Shown: positions 1 through 7,280 of the stretch, piece after piece | Numbering within the stretch: the stretch's first letter is position 1 | How the letters are laid out: the number at the start of each line of letters is the position of its first letter | Assembly (NCBI GenBank): GCA_016839425.1 | Contig: JAEOUI010000440.1 | Coordinates: forward strand, 1 to 12,942 | DNA length: 12,942 bases | Source: Promethearchaeota archaeon | GTDB lineage: Archaea > Asgardarchaeota > Lokiarchaeia > Sigynarchaeales > SOKP01 | Direction of reading: 5' to 3' | Program-made: the position numbers and the translations under genes | Notes under the pieces: generated by a model | The model's input: only the letters and a program-made list of their open reading frames with translations | The model's database searches: none | Told to the model about the DNA's origin: nothing

Positions 1-534
1 CAACCTAAAACTGAAGAACAAAAAGCTAAAGAAAAACAACTTGATATCATTAAATATCGTATCCTTGAAAATAAAACTTGTCCAAAATGCCAAAAAAAAA
101 TGGACAAAATGAAATCACATTATGAGTGTCCTCATTGTGGAGAAATCGTGATTTTAGAAGGATATAATCAGCCGATTTTTGATAGATCCTCGTCTGACCT
201 TGATTTAAACTTTCAAGGTGATTTACCAATTAATTTTTATCTACCTGTAAGTGGTATTACCATTAAATGGTTAATGGGTGAATGGAAGGCATTAGCAGTT
301 ATTTACGCAAAAGACAACCCTAATAAAAAAGGGTTAAGGTTTTATTGGTGGGTAAGAGATTTGAAGAATTTAATGAAATATGGACAAAGAGATATGGGAG
401 CATCAACTCAAATGGGTTGGAAACTTCAAAAAGGCGTATCTTCCCCGAATATCTACGATAAAAACGAATTAAAACCTTTGATTGAAGCACTAAAAAGAGT
501 ATCAAGAGAATTAAATTGGAATACAGAGGAGTAA
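1..534 (+). CDS. Zinc-ribbon protein, 5' end outside the window
   Basis: The frame is open from the first base, so this is the C-terminal 177 residues of a longer protein; the ATG at 100 is internal and lies inside the zinc-ribbon. A charged Lys/Glu-rich lead-in (residues 1-24 of the visible part) precedes a four-cysteine zinc-ribbon, CPKC then CPHC (visible residues 27-30 and 43-46, 12 residues between pairs). A compact mixed alpha/beta region follows, with aromatic clusters (ITIKWLMGEWKAL, LRFYWWVRDL), and a C-terminal helix near 152-172. I do not recognise the family. The ribbon could bind nucleic acid or a protein partner; this is inference. It is the first visible gene of the + strand operon, and its stop at 532-534 lies 11 nt before the next start. 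Confidence 0.8.
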   Translation, partial: QPKTEEQKAKEKQLDIIKYRILENKTCPKCQKKMDKMKSHYECPHCGEIVILEGYNQPIFDRSSSDLDLNFQGDLPINFYLPVSGITIKWLMGEWKALAVIYAKDNPNKKGLRFYWWVRDLKNLMKYGQRDMGASTQMGWKLQKGVSSPNIYDKNELKPLIEALKRVSRELNWNTEE

Positions 535-545
535 AACGAGGAAAA

Positions 546-1487
546 ATGTCGAAAAGTTCTGAAAACATATGGGACCAACTTTTGAACGAATTTGCTACGG
601 GTGTTGAAAAATCAATTGAAAAATTGCAAGATAGAGATATAGAAAACATCCCGGGAGCGAGAGAGGCTCTCTTGAATCGCTTGAATAACATGAAAACATA
701 CTTTCCTAAAGATGAGGGAAAAATTTTCGTACAAGCCATAGATAATACGATACAAAACGCTTTTTTTCCAGTAACAAAAGATTTTACTGAAGCATTCTCA
801 ATGATTCTCAAATCAAGAACTCACGAGCAAGATTTTATCATTAATGAATTACTCAATGGCTTTGTTACATCAAAAGCAAAAGCAATTGCTTCTTATTCTC
901 AAGGTCCCATTATCGATCGTATGGTTGAGGCGTTTTCAAAACGAAACGATTTTCATATAGTCGACCACCAATTTTATGCAATGTTTGGGGACCCAAATAA
1001 ACCTAGGAGTTATATAAAAAGCCAATTAAAGGAACTTGTAAACCTTTTTGGTTTAGTATCCTATGAACACGAATATAAAGATGTAAGAACTAGTGAAAAG
1101 AAAATTGTGACTTTTTATACATTTCCCTCGGGAATATTAGAAATTTTAAACGAAAAATATATAGTAATAGATGAGGAATTAGGGCACGCCTATGTTTCCG
1201 AAGCGTTTGATAGGAATGTATTTATATGTATGTTTTTAGCAAATATTGCTGTTAATAGGGACGATCTTGAAAAAATTGGTGGATCATACACTGTAAATGG
1301 TATATCTGCAATATTTGCCTTGATCTTATTATTAAGCTTTATGCCGAAAGTATCGATCGAAGAAACTAACCCCATTCTCAAGGATACTTCTTTTAACGAG
1401 CAAAATATGAGCGTCATTCCAAAATCTTGGATGATGAAACAAGTATTGGAGTCGTTATTTGACCCCCTTATAAAGATCATTGAATAA
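546..1487 (+). CDS. Uncharacterised helical protein with probable winged helix
   Basis: 313 residues of unrecognised family. I chose the ATG at 546 over the in-frame TTG at 516 because the TTG lies inside the upstream gene, while the ATG sits just after it, with GAGG at 538-541 and GAGGAG at 526-531 as candidate ribosome sites. Residues 1-115 look all-helical and amphipathic. Residues about 121-205 have the order expected of a winged helix: helix, helix (RSYIKSQLKELVNLFGLV), then a two-strand wing (SYEHEY, KKIVTFYTF) and a closing helix. Residues 250-267 are strongly hydrophobic and could be a buried helix or a single membrane segment. There are no catalytic motifs. Tight spacing to its neighbours argues for a role in the same complex or pathway as the AAA+ ATPase downstream (inference). 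Confidence 0.75.
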   Translation: MSKSSENIWDQLLNEFATGVEKSIEKLQDRDIENIPGAREALLNRLNNMKTYFPKDEGKIFVQAIDNTIQNAFFPVTKDFTEAFSMILKSRTHEQDFIINELLNGFVTSKAKAIASYSQGPIIDRMVEAFSKRNDFHIVDHQFYAMFGDPNKPRSYIKSQLKELVNLFGLVSYEHEYKDVRTSEKKIVTFYTFPSGILEILNEKYIVIDEELGHAYVSEAFDRNVFICMFLANIAVNRDDLEKIGGSYTVNGISAIFALILLLSFMPKVSIEETNPILKDTSFNEQNMSVIPKSWMMKQVLESLFDPLIKIIE

Positions 1488-1488
1488 A

Positions 1489-1502
1489 GGGTTGGTGGGG
1501 GG
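1489..1502 (+). other. G-rich tract after a stop codon
   Basis: Immediately after the stop at 1485-1487 comes GGGTTGGTGGGGGG, an abrupt G-run in an otherwise very AT-rich window. It could be an overstrong Shine-Dalgarno-like element for the small ORF at 1521 (about 18 nt away, which is far), a two-layer G-quadruplex in RNA, or simply sequence drift. No function can be assigned from sequence alone. Confidence 0.35.
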
Positions 1503-1520
1503 CTTTGGTTTTCAAAAATA

Positions 1521-1682
1521 ATGATGGGAGAAAAAGAATCCCAAATAATGACTCAAATACGTTTTATGCTTCGAGATGTGTCTCCCTGGATTCTTGGAAA
1601 CTTATGTAGGGTAGAAATTCCTATCTTTGTCGAAATTGCAAATATTTTCACTGAAGTTTTAGTTGGATATCAAGAAGATTAA
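1521..1682 (+). CDS. Small ORF, 53 residues, in the operon
   Basis: An ATG-initiated frame (starts available at 1521, 1524 and 1548) runs to a TAA at 1680-1682 and fills the only sizeable gap in the + strand operon. The product begins MMGEKESQ and contains a hydrophobic amphipathic stretch (VEIPIFVEIANIFTEVLV, residues 31-48) and a Pro-Trp-Ile segment; it has no cysteine pair or known motif. It ends 10 nt before the next gene's ATG, as expected for a co-translated unit. It is in the same frame as the upstream 313-residue gene, so it could instead be a tail separated by a stop codon. No strong ribosome site sits directly upstream. The position supports it as a gene; composition alone does not prove it. 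Confidence 0.45.
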   Translation: MMGEKESQIMTQIRFMLRDVSPWILGNLCRVEIPIFVEIANIFTEVLVGYQED

Positions 1683-1692
1683 TAAGGTAACT

Positions 1693-3003
1693 ATGATGAG
1701 CAGTAAAAAAAATTATTCAAGAACAGTTAAACCTGGTAAAAAGCGAGAAAAATGGACGGATATACTCCCTCGATACCTTACATTTATAAGTCACATGAAA
1801 CCAATATTAAAAGAAACAAGGAGAATCATTAAAGATTTGGATCCTGACTTGCTCTTGGATTTGGAAATCTTGGATAAAATACGTGAAGAAGAAGAAAAAC
1901 GTAATATTCGAACGGTCAGGGCGTTATCTGAATTCTCTGCTATGTATCGATCTAATGTGTACGAAATTATGAAAGATTTCATTTCAAAATATCAGGATAA
2001 AATAGAAATTATAGATATCAAGGATTATATCCTCGAATTTTTGTATGAATCCGTAGGAGCCTTAGATGTCTTGCAACATGTGACAAATCCAGACGAAAAA
2101 AGCCTGGAAAATACTTATTTATATCGATTAGTAAAATTTTTAGAATTAAAACTCTTTCCAAGAGGGAGTAACTTGAAAGGAATATACGAAAAATTACGAG
2201 AAAATATTCCACAATTTTACGAGTGTCAAAGACACATTCTCCAACCTCACACATTTTATCGGGAAAAATTAGATGATTCTGATATGTTTGAAATTCCTGG
2301 AATATCTCCAAAAATGTACCAACTTCTTAATAATATTACATCTTTATTTAATCTGGATCCAAATTATGGAGAGTATCCAGAAAAAGAGAACCACGAAATT
2401 CCAATGATTTTAAAGAACGAAGTGTTTGCTCCGTATATTGATTCAATCGCAAACGCAGAGGAACAGTCATTAGATAAATTCGCTGATTTATTAGGTTTAA
2501 GGCTCATTGATGGTATTTTTCTTGCTCCAAAGGAAAATTTTGTTGAAATTTTGGTAGATAATAATTATTTAAGAGAAAACAAGCAATCTGATGGAACCAT
2601 AAGATATATTCCTCAATTTAGTAATGAAACCTTATTATTACATTATCTGGCGTTTTCTTCTATGAGAAGGGGTTTTTTAAGCCGAGAACTGATCAATTGG
2701 ATCTCAATGAATTTTGCTTTCTTGATATATATGGGTATATTAAAGTGGAAGTTATCTGACGAAAATATTTTCTATTCCATATTTAAAGACTTACAAACAA
2801 ACGAAAAAGTATTACCTTACTTGATGAAGCTTGCATGTTTTCCAAATTACTTGGGAATTGATAAGATGAAAATAAGGGATTCACCACAATATAGGAAGGA
2901 AATTTTCAACTTTATTGGTTCACAAATTGATAATTTAAAAGAACTAATTGAAGAAGTCGCAGATGAATGCGAGAAGATAGATAAGGAAAGAAAGAATAAC
3001 TAA
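1693..3003 (+). CDS. Uncharacterised 436-residue helical protein
   Basis: I place the start at ATG 1693 (or 1696) rather than the TTG at 1663. The upstream small ORF ends at 1682, and AAGGT at 1684-1688 is correctly placed for either ATG. The product is mostly alpha-helical, with a basic N-terminus (KPGKKREKW), an acidic charged helix pair near residues 40-75, and a C-terminal charged coiled-coil-like helix (about 408-432). A segment near 265-310 (ADLLGLRLIDGIF, FVEILVDNNYLRENK, then IRYIP) has winged-helix character. There are no zinc ligands, P-loop or protease motif. I do not recognise the family. Its place directly before the AAA+ gene makes it a candidate adaptor, scaffold or substrate-recognition subunit (inference only). 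Confidence 0.75.
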   Translation: MMSSKKNYSRTVKPGKKREKWTDILPRYLTFISHMKPILKETRRIIKDLDPDLLLDLEILDKIREEEEKRNIRTVRALSEFSAMYRSNVYEIMKDFISKYQDKIEIIDIKDYILEFLYESVGALDVLQHVTNPDEKSLENTYLYRLVKFLELKLFPRGSNLKGIYEKLRENIPQFYECQRHILQPHTFYREKLDDSDMFEIPGISPKMYQLLNNITSLFNLDPNYGEYPEKENHEIPMILKNEVFAPYIDSIANAEEQSLDKFADLLGLRLIDGIFLAPKENFVEILVDNNYLRENKQSDGTIRYIPQFSNETLLLHYLAFSSMRRGFLSRELINWISMNFAFLIYMGILKWKLSDENIFYSIFKDLQTNEKVLPYLMKLACFPNYLGIDKMKIRDSPQYRKEIFNFIGSQIDNLKELIEEVADECEKIDKERKNN

Positions 3004-3024
3004 TATAAAAGATGATAAAAAATA

Positions 3025-4077
3025 ATGTATACAAACGATGAGATAAAAGAGCGATTAGGAAAGTATGGTGCTGTTTATTTACCTGCTGATATTAAAGAAT
3101 CTGTTGAAGATATCCTTGGTAACGAGGATATCAAGGATAGATTAGACGACTTCTTTGGAGCACTTAAAAAATATGAGAAAATCGCTGATCAGTTAAAAAA
3201 AACAAAATTAACACCAAATATGACAGTATTATTATACGGTCCTCCTGGTACGGGAAAAACTTCCCTAACAAGGGCATTTTCGAAACAATATTCCATACCA
3301 ATTTGTGTAGTCGAATCGGATAGATTAGTCTCACCCCTATTAGGAGATACAATTAAGAATATCCGAAATGTAGTCGAATTAGCAGCTGACATCGCAAAGC
3401 AAAACAGTTGTTTTGTTTTATTTTTCGATGAAATCGACGCAATCGGCTCTGAAAGATCAAATATTCACGAAGTTGGGGAAATAAAGCGTGCGGTTATCTC
3501 ATTTTTACAAGTTATTGATAAAGTAAATTACGATGGAATGCCTTTAGCTATAATTGGTGCTACGAATCACCAACAACAACTAGACTCTGCCATATGGCGT
3601 CGTTTTACTTTTCATTTAAAATTTGATTTTCCTGATTACCGCCTAAGAAAATTAATTATTGAAGCTTTTATTAAAAAGATCAAAAACGCAAAATTTGGTA
3701 TTGATGAATCAATTGTCTCTAGTTTAAACAAGGAAGAAAAAATATTTCATGATATATCAACTAATCTAAATAAACGAGTAGGAAAACCAATTTCTGAATT
3801 TGATGATTTATTTCTTAAAGAATTAAATAATAAGGGCGTAAATGGATTATTAGAAGCAACTATGGGTTATTCAGGTTCTGATATTGAAAGAGGTACTCGA
3901 GTAGCTTTGTTCAAAACCTTTAGCACTGAGCTTTTAACTTTCGAGATCTTTTTAACATCGTTGAAGCTCGTTGGTGGTACTGCAACACATGTGAATAGAC
4001 AAGATGTTCTCGCTTCTGACTCTTCTAAAAACTCATACTCCGGAGGGAATCGAAAATCTCGCCCTCCTGAAATATAA
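3025..4077 (+). CDS. AAA+ ATPase, classic AAA clade
   Basis: 350 residues with a single AAA module. Walker A is GPPGTGKTS (72-80), Walker B VLFFDEID (131-138), sensor 1 is in GATNH (N181), the arginine-finger pair is RR (192-193), and the small-domain sensor-2 region is GYSGSDIERG (281-290), the form typical of FtsH/Vps4/katanin/proteasomal-type AAA proteins. All residues for ATP binding and hydrolysis are present, so a ring ATPase is expected. The pore-loop position before IKNIRNVVELA reads PLLGDT, lacking the aromatic residue common in AAA unfoldases. An insertion of charged helix (about 223-272) splits the lid, and the basic C-terminal tail (about 325-350) looks disordered. There is no MIT domain, membrane segment or peptidase domain. 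It is the only evident motor in the operon; remodelling of its neighbours' products is inferred, not shown. Confidence 0.92.
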   Translation: MYTNDEIKERLGKYGAVYLPADIKESVEDILGNEDIKDRLDDFFGALKKYEKIADQLKKTKLTPNMTVLLYGPPGTGKTSLTRAFSKQYSIPICVVESDRLVSPLLGDTIKNIRNVVELAADIAKQNSCFVLFFDEIDAIGSERSNIHEVGEIKRAVISFLQVIDKVNYDGMPLAIIGATNHQQQLDSAIWRRFTFHLKFDFPDYRLRKLIIEAFIKKIKNAKFGIDESIVSSLNKEEKIFHDISTNLNKRVGKPISEFDDLFLKELNNKGVNGLLEATMGYSGSDIERGTRVALFKTFSTELLTFEIFLTSLKLVGGTATHVNRQDVLASDSSKNSYSGGNRKSRPPEI

Positions 4078-4095
4078 ATATAGGTAATAACTTTT

Positions 4096-5133
4096 ATGGA
4101 GTATAAAAAATTCGATTTAGAAAAAATCAAGGAATTGACTAATCCAATTGAATCAATACAAGGTGAACTTAATTATCTTGATGAGGAATATAAAAAATTA
4201 GTAAATAAATGCTTTAAAATAAAACAGACTCTTCAAGAAGAGGAACTTGCCTTAAAAATCGAAAATTTATCAAAAAAGTTTGGATTTCTCAACGATGAAA
4301 TATCAACAATATGTAAAAATAACTTAAATCAATTTTTATACTTTCAAGATTTATTGATTGGGAAATATAAGGAATCCTTCAAGGATTCTCTTAAATTCTT
4401 AGATATTAGTCTGAAAAATACCAAAAAATTAGGATTGTCTTTCATAGAACAAAAGAATGTATTTAAAGTAATTGATGTACCTTCCTATATTTCATCAATA
4501 TCGTTGGATCATTGGATTAATCTTCTTAAATCTCTCAAAAACAATTCAATATTTCGTACGATTATAAAAAAAATGGAAATTTTTTTCAGTGTAATTTTAA
4601 AAAGAAATCTGGATGAAGAGCTGAATAAAATTGATCCTGATGTGGATATTGAAGTAGTAGAGGCGTATAAAAACGATTACTTCAACAATCCTATTTCTTT
4701 TCAAGATTATATGATGGCAATAGAAAGTACATTATCAAAAAGAAGTCTTATAAAAAAGCGAAAGATTGCTGAAAAACTAAAAGATAAAGAAGAACTCAAC
4801 GAATTAAAAAAGCAACAGGAAGAACAGTTTCGTTCTTCTACATATCAAGATTACATTCACCTCTCTGACGAAGAATTTGAAAGGAGAAGACGTAAACAAA
4901 AAAGAGAGAAATTATCAGAACTATCTAAAAAACCTATAAAAGAGGTTGAAATTAGTCAAGAGGTCATAGAAAAAATAGAAAAATTTAAGGAACAATTTGG
5001 CGAAAGTTTTGAAGAAAAATATTTAGTTAAAAAAGACGAAGAAAAAGACCCTCTAGAGATAATTAGGGAAAGAAAAAAGAAGAAACAAAAGGAATATAAG
5101 GCTTTCATTAAAAAATTAAAAGACGAGAATTAA
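4096..5133 (+). CDS. Charged coiled-coil protein, unknown
   Basis: 345 residues, starting at an ATG with AGGTAAT (4082-4088) upstream and ending 3 nt before the next ATG. Residues about 5-75 form a likely coiled coil; about 95-175 are more hydrophobic helices; 215-280 and 285-345 are very rich in Lys, Glu and Arg (for example ERRRRKQKREKL), giving a long charged helical or partly disordered tail. A conserved-looking segment around 180-212 (DPDVDIEV, NPISFQDYMMAIES) separates the halves. There are no catalytic motifs. If the downstream pair forms an SMC/KITE-like assembly, this protein would sit in the place of a bridging (kleisin-like) subunit, but no kleisin signature can be seen, so that is speculation. 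Confidence 0.75.
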   Translation: MEYKKFDLEKIKELTNPIESIQGELNYLDEEYKKLVNKCFKIKQTLQEEELALKIENLSKKFGFLNDEISTICKNNLNQFLYFQDLLIGKYKESFKDSLKFLDISLKNTKKLGLSFIEQKNVFKVIDVPSYISSISLDHWINLLKSLKNNSIFRTIIKKMEIFFSVILKRNLDEELNKIDPDVDIEVVEAYKNDYFNNPISFQDYMMAIESTLSKRSLIKKRKIAEKLKDKEELNELKKQQEEQFRSSTYQDYIHLSDEEFERRRRKQKREKLSELSKKPIKEVEISQEVIEKIEKFKEQFGESFEEKYLVKKDEEKDPLEIIRERKKKKQKEYKAFIKKLKDEN

Positions 5134-5136
5134 ACT

Positions 5137-6735
5137 ATGAGTAATAATAACACAAAGAAAAACTCGATAAATTTTGGAGAAAAAAAGATAAATATTTCGC
5201 AGAGATTTACCTTGATTCAAGGAAAATTCGCTAAAGACATCTTATTGCAATACAAACAACTTGGTTTATACGATATGATTCAATCATATGATATTATTCC
5301 TTTAAAGACAATTATCAATTTTTATAAGAGTAAAATAAACACATTTTCTGAATTAGATAAATCTATTAATCTGACCGATTTGTTGATCTACTATAATGAC
5401 CTAATGCAGAATAACGAGAATTTATTAATTAACTATTCTGGAGTTATCAAGAATTATAATGAACTTTATGATTATATTCAATTATTAAATAAAAAAGGAA
5501 TTTTGTTAAAAGAATTAGAGTTATCTAAAATCAAAGAAAAATCGAGTAATTTTTCCGCTAAATCTGATTTACTCAATAAATTATCTCAATCGATAAAAGA
5601 CACTCAAAATCAGCTAAGTTATTTTGAAGAAGATTATTTAAAAATTAAAACAAAGAGAAATCAAATAAACGCTTCGATTGAAGAAAAAAAGTTACAAATA
5701 AATAATTTAAACAAGGAAAAAAAAAATTGTTTCTCAAAAATTAATGCGATTACTCGAGGTATGGAAGACGATAGTTATTCTAAAAACAATAACGATAGTC
5801 CAAATCAACAACCGGCGTCAGAACGTATAAAATCGCTTCAAATCCAAGCAAAGGAGGCTCAATTTAAAATTAAGAAAACGCAATCTAATATAAATGAATT
5901 AGAGTTAAAACAAGAGAAAATTGAATTAAAATTCCAAAAACTCGATAATGATTACCAAAAATTACAAGATGTTCTTAATAAGGATACTTCGCGTTTAAAT
6001 GCACTTAAAATGGAGCTCAGCAAGGGTATGAACGATAAAACCAATTCAATGATAGTAGATCTATCACAGATGAATGAAATTAGATCTCCACCTGAAATCG
6101 AGCTCGATCTTGAAATAGTAAATAAAAACATTAATAGTTTATTGGAAGAAAACAAAATATTTCAAGGGGAAAATATTGATGTAATTTTTAATAAACTTGA
6201 TGAAAATTTTAACAAATTTCAATCCGAATTCACAAAAACAAAAAAGGACATCACATTAAATAACGATCAAGACCAATTAATGAATATCATTGGTCAATTT
6301 AGGAATCTTGAGTCATTAATAATCGAATTACAAAGTATCGTTAATGCGATGCTTTCTGAAATTAGTATTAATGTTATTTTTACTATTGTAATAGAAGAAA
6401 ATAGTAAGGAATTCTCTTTAAATTTCAAATTTAAACGTTCAAATAAGGAAGATCTAGATTTTGAAAGCTTAACAACCCCTGAAAAAATATTTTTTATTAT
6501 TTCTTTGAATATAGCCATTCAAATTCAACTTGATCAAAATAAAATAATATTTTCAAACCTTTTTGTTCAAAACGATTTTAATAAACGGGGTTCAATATAT
6601 CGCACGATAAGGAAAATAATTCCAATTTTAGAAAAAGAAAAGAAATTCAAAGATAGACTTTATATTTTTGTTTTATCGAATTTAGAAATGAAAAAATCTA
6701 TTGAAAATTTAAGTATAATAAAAATTGAAGACTAA
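5137..6735 (+). CDS. Coiled-coil hairpin with degenerate SMC-like head lobe
   Basis: 532 residues. The N-terminal about 125 residues are helical with no Walker A. Residues about 125-205 and 229-300 are two long coiled-coil stretches, separated by a low-complexity turn rich in Asn, Ser, Asp and Pro (about 208-228), which suggests an antiparallel hairpin. Residues about 395-532 follow the order of the C-terminal lobe of SMC/Rad50 ABC-ATPases: two beta strands (INVIFTIVIE, FSLNFKFKR), a signature-like LTTPEK (445-450) followed by a helix, a hydrophobic Walker-B-like strand (IIFSNL, 470-475), a helix (YRTIRKIIPILEK), and a final strand plus LSNLE (513-517) where SMC proteins carry the H-switch. 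The catalytic signature Gly-Gly, Walker-B Asp-Glu and switch His are all absent, so no ATPase activity is expected. The similarity is by layout, not strong identity. The neighbouring tandem winged-helix gene supports an SMC-like reading. Confidence 0.7.
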   Translation: MSNNNTKKNSINFGEKKINISQRFTLIQGKFAKDILLQYKQLGLYDMIQSYDIIPLKTIINFYKSKINTFSELDKSINLTDLLIYYNDLMQNNENLLINYSGVIKNYNELYDYIQLLNKKGILLKELELSKIKEKSSNFSAKSDLLNKLSQSIKDTQNQLSYFEEDYLKIKTKRNQINASIEEKKLQINNLNKEKKNCFSKINAITRGMEDDSYSKNNNDSPNQQPASERIKSLQIQAKEAQFKIKKTQSNINELELKQEKIELKFQKLDNDYQKLQDVLNKDTSRLNALKMELSKGMNDKTNSMIVDLSQMNEIRSPPEIELDLEIVNKNINSLLEENKIFQGENIDVIFNKLDENFNKFQSEFTKTKKDITLNNDQDQLMNIIGQFRNLESLIIELQSIVNAMLSEISINVIFTIVIEENSKEFSLNFKFKRSNKEDLDFESLTTPEKIFFIISLNIAIQIQLDQNKIIFSNLFVQNDFNKRGSIYRTIRKIIPILEKEKKFKDRLYIFVLSNLEMKKSIENLSIIKIED

Positions 6736-6739
6736 GGAG
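6734..6739 (+). promoter_or_regulatory. Ribosome binding site deciding a start
   Basis: AAGGAG overlaps the stop codon of the coiled-coil gene (TAA 6733-6735) and lies 6 nt before ATG 6746 and 9 nt before ATG 6749. It is the clearest Shine-Dalgarno in the operon. It argues for translation from one of these ATGs rather than from the TTG at 6725, and for translational coupling of the two genes. Confidence 0.65.
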
Positions 6740-6745
6740 TTAATT

Positions 6746-7261
6746 ATGATGAAAAATATTAATAATTATCAAGAAATCGTGAGAAAAATTTCACGTATCA
6801 TTCTAACAAACCAAAAAAGAATGATTAGGGAAGAAGATCTAAAAAATTTATGTGGGACATCCTTAGATTTTGACCAAGTTATAGGGGATGTATACTCCCA
6901 TTTGAGGGATATTGGATTTGAATTAATAAAAACTACTTTCCAAGAGCAGAAATATTATGTATTAATAGCAGAAGGAAAGGACGACCAAATTACACCTAGC
7001 CAATATGGTACATTGGCTTTAATAATTGCCTTAAGCAAGGAAGTTGATGAAAATATGAAGATTAGCGATTTAAAAGAAATTTTTTTGGAAGTATGGAACT
7101 CTGATATCGAATTTTTATTGAAGAATGATTATTTAAGAAAAATTGAAGAACTGGATATTATTAGAGTAACTCCTCTGGCAAAAGCCTTGTTCTTCAATAT
7201 CATAGGGGATTTAAAACTAAATAATTTGATAGATGTGTTAAACTCCAAGGAAAATAGTTAA
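6746..7261 (+). CDS. Tandem winged-helix protein, KITE-like
   Basis: 171 residues from ATG 6746. Two winged-helix units can be read in series. The first (about 5-70) has helices ending in REEDLKNLCG and FDQVIGDVYSHLRDIG, followed by wing strands FELIKTTF and KYYVLIAEG. The second (about 84-153) has GTLALIIALS, ISDLKEIFLEV and DIEFLLKNDYLRKIEE, then wing IIRVTP and a closing helix. This arrangement, including the hydrophobic helix opening the second unit, matches the KITE proteins (ScpB, MukE, Nse3/MAGE) that bind kleisins in SMC complexes. Identity is too weak to name a subfamily. It is the last gene of the operon, directly after the SMC-like hairpin gene, which strengthens the reading. A DNA-binding regulator with two winged helices is the main alternative. 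Confidence 0.6.
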   Translation: MMKNINNYQEIVRKISRIILTNQKRMIREEDLKNLCGTSLDFDQVIGDVYSHLRDIGFELIKTTFQEQKYYVLIAEGKDDQITPSQYGTLALIIALSKEVDENMKISDLKEIFLEVWNSDIEFLLKNDYLRKIEELDIIRVTPLAKALFFNIIGDLKLNNLIDVLNSKENS

Positions 7262-7280
7262 AAAGATAAAAATAAAAAAA
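7262..7280 (-). terminator. T-tract terminator after the Lsm gene
   Basis: On the - strand the 19 nt after the Lsm stop are runs of T broken by single A or C bases, the usual form of an archaeal intrinsic terminator. There is no hairpin. On the + strand the same stretch is A-rich, so the + operon has no evident terminator before running into the convergent gene. Confidence 0.5.

Noticed and set aside
516..545. TTG start for the second operon gene, adding 10 residues
   Set aside because: It lies inside the upstream gene; ATG 546 has a GAGG ribosome site and follows the upstream stop directly.
320..811. Long open frame on the - strand overlapping the first two genes
   Set aside because: It is antisense to two well-packed operon genes, and its product lacks any motif or sensible composition; a shadow frame.
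3109..3132. Inverted repeat GATATCCT...AGGATATC with an 8-nt centre
   Set aside because: It lies within the AAA+ coding sequence and is explained by the codons for the repeated Glu-Asp-Ile residues; no reason to call it a regulatory site.
3867..4130. Open frame on the - strand across the AAA+ gene end
   Set aside because: It is antisense to the AAA+ lid motif GYSGSD and to the next gene start, both real.
4372..4388. Inverted repeat GAATCCTT-C-AAGGATTC
   Set aside because: It lies inside the 345-residue coiled-coil gene in AT-rich coding DNA; likely chance.
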